From the NCBI GenBank assembly GCA_964517355.1, contig CAZFCK010000238.1:1-7101 (forward strand): DNA of 7,101 nucleotides, given 5' to 3'. The notes below the pieces were generated by a model. It saw only the letters and a program-made list of their open reading frames with translations. It was not told where the DNA came from and searched no databases. This document shows positions 1 to 4,725 of this stretch, one piece after another. Each line of letters begins with the position of its first letter. Within the stretch, counting starts at the first letter, position 1. A program made the translations under genes and the position numbers. The stretch comes from CAZFCK01 sp964517355. GTDB lineage: Bacteria > Desulfobacterota > Desulfovibrionia > Desulfovibrionales > Desulfovibrionaceae.

Positions 1-90
1 GTCGCCATCCGTAAGGCGCGAAACGACCGCGCCTAACGGCTGCCGCTAACAAAGGATTTCCCCTCCCGCATTTTCTTTTCGAAACGATTA
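1..90. other. Left flank: hairpin, possible gene end, no complete gene
   Basis: No complete gene is visible. Frame 1 of the + strand is open from the window edge to a TAA at 34-36 and would encode a basic C-terminal tail (VAIRKARNDRA). This could be the end of a rightward gene convergent with the metallophosphatase, but 11 codons prove nothing, and frame 2 is also open to a TAA at 47-49. A strong hairpin spans 9-39: a 7-bp stem 14-20/28-34 (AGGCGCG/CGCGCCT), extended across one A·A mismatch by 4 bp (9-12/36-39). No T-run follows, so it is not a classical intrinsic terminator. Confidence 0.25.
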
Positions 91-195
91 TAGCGCATTT
101 TCGCCTTGAAACAAGGCTCTCCCCTGAAACAATTTCCAATTGTTCCAGGGAAATGCATAAGAGCATCTAGCGCTTTTCAAGCGTGAGATGCTCTA
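91..195. repeat. 105-bp structured intergenic repeat, copy 1
   Basis: This block is identical over all 105 bp to 6920-7024 and has the same orientation; identity stops at both edges (bases 90/6919 and 196/7025 differ). It contains three hairpins in series. The first is 103-117, with a 6-bp stem GCCTTG/CAAGGC and an AAA loop. The second is 122-150, with 13-nt arms carrying one mismatch and a TCC loop. The third is 160-194, with a 9-bp outer stem AGAGCATCT/AGATGCTCT, a 2-nt mismatch, a 5-bp inner stem CGCTT/AAGCG and a TTC loop. The ends are TAGCGCAT and, read inward from the other side, TAGAGCAT, an imperfect terminal inverted repeat with TA at both tips. It ends 10 bp from the metallophosphatase stop codon, so the third hairpin may also protect or terminate that transcript. 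It looks like a REP/BIME- or MITE-type dispersed element; no protein-coding content is seen. Confidence 0.9.
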
Positions 196-205
196 GAAAC
201 ACAGT

Positions 206-1384
206 CTAGCCGTTCAAAAATTCGATCAAAGATTTTATGGGGCGCGGCGGCGGCACATATACCTTTTTGGCCGGAACAGCCACAACCTCCAATTCCGGGT
301 AGCGCAAAGCGCTGAGCGCACCGCCAAAAACGCACCCGGTGTCGATGTTCACCGTGCGCCTCTGCCAGGCGGGTTCCAGCACCGGAGTGTGGCCATAGAC
401 CACAAGAGCGCGCCCTGCGTATTGTGCGGCCCAATTCAAGCGTTGCGGCAGTCCGAACTCGTCGTGCTTTCCGGTCGTGGGCCCCCACATGGCCAACCGT
501 CTGGCGGTGGCGTCGTAGCGCAACTGCAGACGCTCCTCCAGACCGGCATGCGCAACCACCAGGTTGCCGTGCTCCAGCACCAGATGCCGCGGCAGCGCAT
601 CAATGAAAGCCACCAGGGCGGCGCCTAGACTTCCCTGCTCATCCGGAGGCAGCCGCTGGATGTCCTCCACGCTTTTTTCCAGGCCGTGGCGCAGGGCGAC
701 TTCTTTCCCCTGGAGATAATTGCGGAACCTGATGTCGTGATTGCCTGACACGCACAAGGCGCCCCCATGATGCAGCATGTTGCGCACAAGACGGTAGCTT
801 TCCAGGATGCAGGGCCCCCGATCCGCCACATCGCCGAGGAACACGGCTTGCCGCCCCTCCGGATGGCGCAGGCAGCGGCCTTTCCAGAGAGGATCGGGAT
901 CGAACGCGCATGGAGCGTAACCCAAGGCGCGCAACAAGGCTTCAAGCTCTTCGCAACAGCCGTGCACGTCGCCCACGATGTCGAAAGGGCCGGTCAGCTC
1001 CCGTTTGTCGCAGGGAAGCGGCTTCCAATCTATGCGCAACGCATCGGGCCCGGGTATCGCATATACGGCGGTGAAGCCTTCGCTCTCGAGGGCCTTGGCC
1101 GTCACCCCCCCTTCGAAAAGCAAGGCGTATCGTTGGGCATGCCACCTCTTCGCCAACTCGTGCCATGGTTGCCGCCGGGCCGCCGTATCCAAGGGTGCGG
1201 CGACCACGACAAGCTCACGCCGCGTCAAACGCCGCTCCGCCATTTGCAGAAGCGCGTCGCTCTGTCGGGCGTGCAGCAGCGCGTCGGGAGGGACGCAGTG
1301 CACCAAAGAAGCTTGCGCCCCACGGTTGGAAGCATGGGGCGCAAGCACCAGCGAAAAATCAGGAAGCGAAATGCGCACAAGCAA
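206..1384 (-). CDS. PNKP-type metallophosphatase with a degenerate kinase domain and no ligase domain
   Basis: Calcineurin-like binuclear-metal phosphatase of 392 aa, predicted cytoplasmic. Visible metal and active-site motifs are GDVHG (D139, H141), GDVADRG (D185, R189), GNHD (N215, H216), VVAHAGL (H279) and YGHTP (H332), followed by NIDTGCVFGG at 347-356. This order and the NIDTGCVFGG block match the central phosphatase domain of bacterial polynucleotide kinase-phosphatase (PNKP), the end-healing enzyme of RNA repair, more than ApaH. Residues 1-130 also resemble, from memory, the PNKP N-terminal kinase (ISLPDFSLVL; LVVVAAPLDTAARRQPWHELAK). The P-loop position, however, reads APHASNRGAQ with no GxGK[ST], and the later arginine-rich part of the kinase is missing. 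The protein ends after the phosphatase, without the ligase half (C. thermocellum Pnkp is about 870 aa). The start is uncertain. TTG at 1384 has an AGG 7 nt upstream; GTG at 1376-1378 fits the family N-terminus better but has poorer spacing. It is the last gene of the leftward operon, 44 bp after the cNMP-fold gene. The substrate is unknown. Confidence 0.9.
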   Translation of the reverse strand: MLVRISLPDFSLVLAPHASNRGAQASLVHCVPPDALLHARQSDALLQMAERRLTRRELVVVAAPLDTAARRQPWHELAKRWHAQRYALLFEGGVTAKALESEGFTAVYAIPGPDALRIDWKPLPCDKRELTGPFDIVGDVHGCCEELEALLRALGYAPCAFDPDPLWKGRCLRHPEGRQAVFLGDVADRGPCILESYRLVRNMLHHGGALCVSGNHDIRFRNYLQGKEVALRHGLEKSVEDIQRLPPDEQGSLGAALVAFIDALPRHLVLEHGNLVVAHAGLEERLQLRYDATARRLAMWGPTTGKHDEFGLPQRLNWAAQYAGRALVVYGHTPVLEPAWQRRTVNIDTGCVFGGALSALRYPELEVVAVPAKKVYVPPPRPIKSLIEFLNG

Positions 1385-1428
1385 TGCGGCGCCTGGCCTC
1401 AGTGCAACGCAGAAAGGCCACCGGCAAG

Positions 1429-1962
1429 CTAGACCAGGCTCACGCCCAGCCGTATGGAAGACTCCTTCTCAAGACCGGCGCCAGCGGCATCTTGCAACAT
1501 CCGGTGTTCCCAATCCACAATGCTCTGGGTGATGGCCCGGCCATAGGCCTGGAGAAAAGCTCCGGCCTTGGCTGGATCAGATGTTATTTTGCGCCTTGAA
1601 AGGACAATGCAATAGACGTTTGTCTTGGCGCGCAGTGAATACAGCCGGCGCACGTCGGCCAGCAGAGTGAGTCCGCCGATAAAGCTGCCGGCGCCGTACC
1701 CCCCCACAATGTGGGCGGCGTCGCCGCTTGTGTGCAGCAGTTCGGTCTCTCCCTCCAGAATGTAATACGCCTGGCTGTCGTCTTCCCCCTGCCCGAAAAG
1801 GATATCGCCTTCTTTATAGCGCATCCTTTTACAGAGATAGGCCAGGGCCTGCATGGACTCCAAGGGCACTTCTCTAAACAGCGGCAGGTCCCTGAGAATG
1901 CTCAAGTTCTGCTCGTATTCGCAAACACCGTCACTTTTTTGCTTTTCCGTGGATGAGGTCAT
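1429..1962 (-). CDS. Stand-alone cyclic-nucleotide-binding-fold (CRP-like) protein
   Basis: 177-aa soluble protein with one cNMP-binding (cupin-like) domain at about residues 20-125. It starts with the usual LPLFREVP helix segment and continues with KEGDILFGQGE (50-60), YYILEGETEL (66-75) and the phosphate-binding-cassette region FIGGLTLLADVRRLYSLRAKT (94-114). Against E. coli CRP (FIGEL...ERSAWVRAKT), the Arg that contacts the cyclic phosphate is kept (R106), but the ribose-binding Glu is Gly (G97). Cyclic nucleotide binding may therefore be altered or lost. Only about 50 helical residues follow the domain, too few for the CRP winged helix, so this is not a transcription factor of the usual type. 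The ATG is preceded by AAAGGGG at 1969-1975 (6-nt spacing), inside the end of the ABC gene. The first 32 bp overlap that gene, which points to translational coupling and a regulatory-subunit role for the transporter (inference). Confidence 0.88.
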   Translation of the reverse strand: MTSSTEKQKSDGVCEYEQNLSILRDLPLFREVPLESMQALAYLCKRMRYKEGDILFGQGEDDSQAYYILEGETELLHTSGDAAHIVGGYGAGSFIGGLTLLADVRRLYSLRAKTNVYCIVLSRRKITSDPAKAGAFLQAYGRAITQSIVDWEHRMLQDAAGAGLEKESSIRLGVSLV

Positions 1963-4468
1963 AGAGAGCCCCTTTCTGGTCTATTAGTTCCTGGTACGAA
2001 CCCATTTCAATTATTTTACCCGCCTTCATGACCGCGATCTTATCATAGCCTCTGAGCGTATCCAGGCGATGGACAACGGCGATAAGGGTGCTTCTGCCTT
2101 TCCATTTGCGCTCGAGCAGATTCTGGATGCGGGTCTGGGAGGCGTTGTCCAGGGCCGAAGTGGCTTCATCAAGAATGAGCATGGGGGGCTCTTTGAGAAA
2201 GGCCCTGGCAAGGGCCACTTTCTGGCGCTGTCCGCCGGAGAGATGGTCTCCCATGCTGCCCACGTTGAAATCCAGACCGATCTCCACAACTCTTTCCAAC
2301 ACGTTCTCTTCAATAAGCAGCTGCATGACCTGCTGGTTGACTCGTTCCTCAGCGCCGGCGCTATCGGATTTGATGTGTCCGAAAATGATGTTGTCCAGGA
2401 TGTTCGCGGAGATGATGTAGGCGTCCATGCGGTAGAACGTGAAGGCGCCCATGGCTTTGTCTTCGATGTAATCCTTGAAGTGCTGCCGGGTTTCCACCAC
2501 CTGCTTCATAAACGCGGAGGAAACCGCGACCAACTTGTGGTGTCCGGCTTCGTACCGCAGGGCCAGCTTGAGCAACAATTCTTTGTCCTTGTCGTCGATA
2601 CCGTCGAGATCGGCCTTTTCAAGATGTTCAACGATCTTGATGTAGACTTCGATCTCGTCGCGCGGCACGGGCAGGTCTTCGAAGACCTCGGGGCTCTGGC
2701 CGAGGCTGCGCACAATATCAATGGAGCGTCTGGCCATATCGCTCCCCAGTTCCAGCAGGGGGTGGCGTATGTTTTCCTGATCCAAGAAGGCGAGGAAAAC
2801 GTCATTTACATGGAGCACTTCATGATTGAAGGCCGGATCGTTGGGCGCGCCGAAGGTCAGGTTCACGGCCATGTTGCTGTGCAGCAGGAATTCGTCTTGG
2901 CCGAAGAATTCCACATCGTCCTTGACCTCTTCGCCATGGCGCGCCTGGAAATTCATCCGCGCGTTGATCAGGTTTTGCACGAGGTCTTTGTTGGCCTCCA
3001 TATCCAGGCGTTCACGCAGGCCGAAACGCAGTACGTCCAGGAAGAGCCCCACCTGCTGCACGGTTTCAATGATCCGGTCCAGATCGGGAAGTTCATCGCG
3101 TCCGGCGCACTTGCCTCCGTGCAGGCTCACGGATTCGCAGGAATACAGCAGATTCTCCTTCACCGTTCCTTCAAAGATGAAGGGGTGTTGCGCCACTATG
3201 CCCATATTGAAGGCCATGTCCTGCTTGGAGAGTTTTTCCACCTCGTTGCCGTCAATGAGCACATTGCCCCCGGTGTACTTGTAGAGCTGCCCGACCACCA
3301 GGGCCAAAGAGGATTTTCCGCTGCCGGAAAACCCCACCAGCGCCAGATGTTCGCCGGGCTTGAGGGACAGGTTTATCTTGTCCAGGAGTTTGATATTGCC
3401 GGCGACGACATAGGAAAGGTCCTGCACTTCGATCTGCCCCCGCAAGGCGTAGGGCTTGCGTCCCTTGGGCGCCAGATCGTGCTCGGGTTCAAGGTCGAAA
3501 TAATCCATGACCTGGGCGTAGCGCACCTTTGAATCTTGATAGACCTGATAGAACTCCATGAGCTCCTTCCACGGATCATAGAGCTTCTCATATGCGGAAA
3601 GAAAGGCCACGAGCGCGCCGATGTCGAACTGGCCCTTGATGGCCAGGTAGCCGCCGATGAGAAAAAGGGAAAAGGGGCCGAGGCTCTGGAAAAAATTGTT
3701 AACGAACTTGATGCCGAACTTATAGATGTTCATCCAAAGGTTGGCGGTGTAGAGTTCTTCGGCTCCTTCCTGAATTTTCTTCACTTCCAGAGGCTGGCTG
3801 GCGTTGCCGTGGACCTCGTGTACGCCGGTGATGGCTTCCCCCACCAGGGAGCTGACCTTGCGCAATTTTTGGATGCGCCTCTGATTCCACCTGTTGAACT
3901 TGCGCTGCACCTTGGGAATAATCGTAAATTCAGCTGGATAGATAACAATACTGATAGCACCGAGAATGGGATTGAGATAGAACATGTACCCGGCCATGGC
4001 GATAAAAGTCAGTATGTTGACCAGCGGTTGCGATATGGCGCTGCCGATAAAAACGGGCATATGGATGAGTTCGTTGGTCAAGGAGGAAATGACCAGGCCC
4101 GGCGAAGTGCGCCGGAAAAAGGACATGGGCAGTCTGAGGATGTGTTCTATGAGCTGCACCCGCAAATCCAGAAGGGAGCGCTCCCCTATGTAGCTTTGCA
4201 GAATATAGATGACGTATTTCAATCCTTGAGCCATAAAGACCGCCGCCATGTACAGGCCGCAATACATGAACAGCAGATGCAGATTCTTTTTTCCTATCGC
4301 TTCGTTGATGATCTGTTTCTGCATCTCCAGCGGGAAAACCCGCGTGGCGACGGTGACCACGATAATGGCCATCAACACCATCTGGAGTTTGGCGTTTTTA
4401 TTCCAAACCCAGTAATACATGGACCGTTTTGTGACACGCACGTCGTCTTGGGCATTGCGTTCCGGCAT
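1931..4468 (-). CDS. ABC exporter (TMD-NBD half-transporter) with a large insertion in the helical subdomain
   Basis: 845-aa inner-membrane ABC transporter, type-1 exporter fold. Hydrophobic segments at about 30-47, 64-91, 147-163, 167-185, 255-278 and 281-295 fit six TM helices. The NBD runs from about 345 to 840: Walker A GFSGSGKSS (379-387), Q-loop Q427 (GIVAQHPFIF), signature LSGGQ (743-747), Walker B MLILDE (763-768), D-loop SALD (771-774) and switch H800. All catalytic residues are present, so ATP hydrolysis is expected. Unusually, Q-loop to signature is 316 residues instead of about 57, and the insert repeats the Q-loop-type motif twice (Q524 and M681 regions). The start at 4466-4468 is supported by AGGAG at 4479-4483 and by the N-terminus just preceding TM1. 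The frame is open 90 codons further up to 4738, but that part is low-complexity intergenic sequence overlapping the divergent gene. The protein should work as a homodimer or with an unseen partner; the substrate cannot be read from sequence. It is the first gene of the leftward operon. Confidence 0.93.
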   Translation of the reverse strand: MPERNAQDDVRVTKRSMYYWVWNKNAKLQMVLMAIIVVTVATRVFPLEMQKQIINEAIGKKNLHLLFMYCGLYMAAVFMAQGLKYVIYILQSYIGERSLLDLRVQLIEHILRLPMSFFRRTSPGLVISSLTNELIHMPVFIGSAISQPLVNILTFIAMAGYMFYLNPILGAISIVIYPAEFTIIPKVQRKFNRWNQRRIQKLRKVSSLVGEAITGVHEVHGNASQPLEVKKIQEGAEELYTANLWMNIYKFGIKFVNNFFQSLGPFSLFLIGGYLAIKGQFDIGALVAFLSAYEKLYDPWKELMEFYQVYQDSKVRYAQVMDYFDLEPEHDLAPKGRKPYALRGQIEVQDLSYVVAGNIKLLDKINLSLKPGEHLALVGFSGSGKSSLALVVGQLYKYTGGNVLIDGNEVEKLSKQDMAFNMGIVAQHPFIFEGTVKENLLYSCESVSLHGGKCAGRDELPDLDRIIETVQQVGLFLDVLRFGLRERLDMEANKDLVQNLINARMNFQARHGEEVKDDVEFFGQDEFLLHSNMAVNLTFGAPNDPAFNHEVLHVNDVFLAFLDQENIRHPLLELGSDMARRSIDIVRSLGQSPEVFEDLPVPRDEIEVYIKIVEHLEKADLDGIDDKDKELLLKLALRYEAGHHKLVAVSSAFMKQVVETRQHFKDYIEDKAMGAFTFYRMDAYIISANILDNIIFGHIKSDSAGAEERVNQQVMQLLIEENVLERVVEIGLDFNVGSMGDHLSGGQRQKVALARAFLKEPPMLILDEATSALDNASQTRIQNLLERKWKGRSTLIAVVHRLDTLRGYDKIAVMKAGKIIEMGSYQELIDQKGALYDLIHGKAKK
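1969..1975 (-). promoter_or_regulatory. Ribosome binding site of the cNMP-fold gene, inside the ABC gene
   Basis: AAAGGGG on the minus strand lies 6 nt before the ATG at 1960-1962 and within the last codons of the ABC exporter. It supports this ATG and reinitiation by ribosomes finishing the ABC gene. Confidence 0.65.
2429..3187 (-). other. Insertion region of the ABC protein, with repeated Q-loop/helical-subdomain motifs
   Basis: This segment encodes about residues 428-680 of the ABC exporter. Three stretches share one pattern: Q427-HPFIFEGTVKENLLYS, Q524-DEFLLHSNMAVNLTFG and M681-DAYIISANILDNIIFG. Each has an aromatic at +3 (F430, F527, Y684), hydrophobics at +4 and +5, and Asn at +12 (N439, N536, N693). 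This is the usual Q-loop context of exporters (Q-x-P-x-L-F-x-G-T-I-x-x-N). The third stretch lies 62 residues before LSGGQ, the normal spacing, but has Met at the Gln position; the first follows the normal Walker A-side strand and keeps Gln. The first copy is followed by FGLRERLDMEANKDLVQNL (483-501), which may correspond to a degenerate signature helix. The reading frame is intact throughout, so this is not a frameshift artefact. Confidence 0.7.
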
Positions 4469-4478
4469 GGCCTGATAT

Positions 4479-4483
4479 CTCCT
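4479..4483 (-). promoter_or_regulatory. Ribosome binding site deciding the ABC exporter start
   Basis: AGGAG on the minus strand lies 10 nt before the ATG at 4466-4468. It is the basis for choosing this start over the ATG at 4738, which has the same frame but would place 90 unlikely residues before TM1. Confidence 0.65.
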
Positions 4484-4513
4484 GCAAGGGATGATTTTTA
4501 CGAACCATACGCA

Positions 4514-4519
4514 ATTATG
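4514..4519 (-). promoter_or_regulatory. Candidate -10 box for the leftward operon
   Basis: CATAAT on the minus strand matches TATAAT at 5 of 6 positions in an AT-rich patch and would give a leader of about 40 nt before the ABC start codon. No convincing TTGACA-like box lies 16-18 bp upstream (the sequence there is AGGAAC), so the promoter could be activator dependent or misplaced. Confidence 0.3.
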
Positions 4520-4636
4520 CTTTATTTGAGAAGGGAGTTCCTTTGCTTTTTTACCCTCGGCCGTAACGCCTGCCTTGCCCGCGTCTATGGACAAGCGCCG
4601 CGTATTGTGCTCCATACGGGCAAAGCGAAAAGAGGC

Positions 4637-4665
4637 TTGCAACGCTCCCGGTCTACACGCATAGT
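4637..4665 (+). promoter_or_regulatory. Candidate sigma70-like promoter of the SpoIIE-type phosphatase gene
   Basis: TTGCAA at 4637-4642 and CATAGT at 4660-4665 are separated by 17 bp and each match the consensus at 4 of 6 positions. Transcription would start near 4672, about 55 nt before the ATG. A GATAAT at 4676-4681 is an alternative -10 without a good -35 partner. Both are weak calls. Confidence 0.25.
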
Positions 4666-4711
4666 AATGGGAGCGGATAATGTCGTGCGGCCCGCTCTCA
4701 CCACCATTACT
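4663..4711. promoter_or_regulatory. Inverted repeat just upstream of the phosphatase RBS
   Basis: The arms are AGTAATGG (4663-4670) with CCATTACT (4704-4711), and adjacent GAGCGG (4671-4676) with CCGCTC (4692-4697). All 14 bases of the left arm pair, with a 6-nt bulge (4698-4703) on the right side and a 15-nt loop. The structure ends 2 nt before the AAGGA ribosome site at 4714-4718. It could be an operator for a dimeric regulator or an mRNA hairpin affecting initiation; the sequence alone does not decide. Confidence 0.4.
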
Positions 4712-4713
4712 CC

Positions 4714-4718
4714 AAGGA
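4714..4718 (+). promoter_or_regulatory. Ribosome binding site of the SpoIIE-type phosphatase gene
   Basis: AAGGA lies 7 nt before the ATG at 4726, supporting this start, which also places a hydrophobic membrane anchor directly at the N-terminus. Confidence 0.65.
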
Positions 4719-4725
4719 ACCGCGT

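Noticed and set aside
91..195. CRISPR-like or phage attachment site reading of the repeat
   Set aside because: There are only two copies, 6.8 kb apart, with no spacer periodicity, no cas genes, no integrase and no tRNA end.
767..1599. Several + strand frames opposite the metallophosphatase and cNMP-fold genes
   Set aside because: They are shadows of frames with unmistakable catalytic motifs on the minus strand; their Arg/Pro/Ala-rich content is typical of antisense GC-rich coding DNA.
1429..1962. CRP/FNR-type transcription factor
   Set aside because: After the cNMP domain only about 50 residues remain, and they show no helix-turn-helix, so direct DNA binding in the CRP manner is unlikely.
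2069..3532. A long open frame on the + strand opposite the ABC gene (487 codons)
   Set aside because: It is the antisense shadow of the GC-biased ABC gene. The opposite frame shows complete ABC motifs, and this one shows no recognisable domain and no RBS that I could support.
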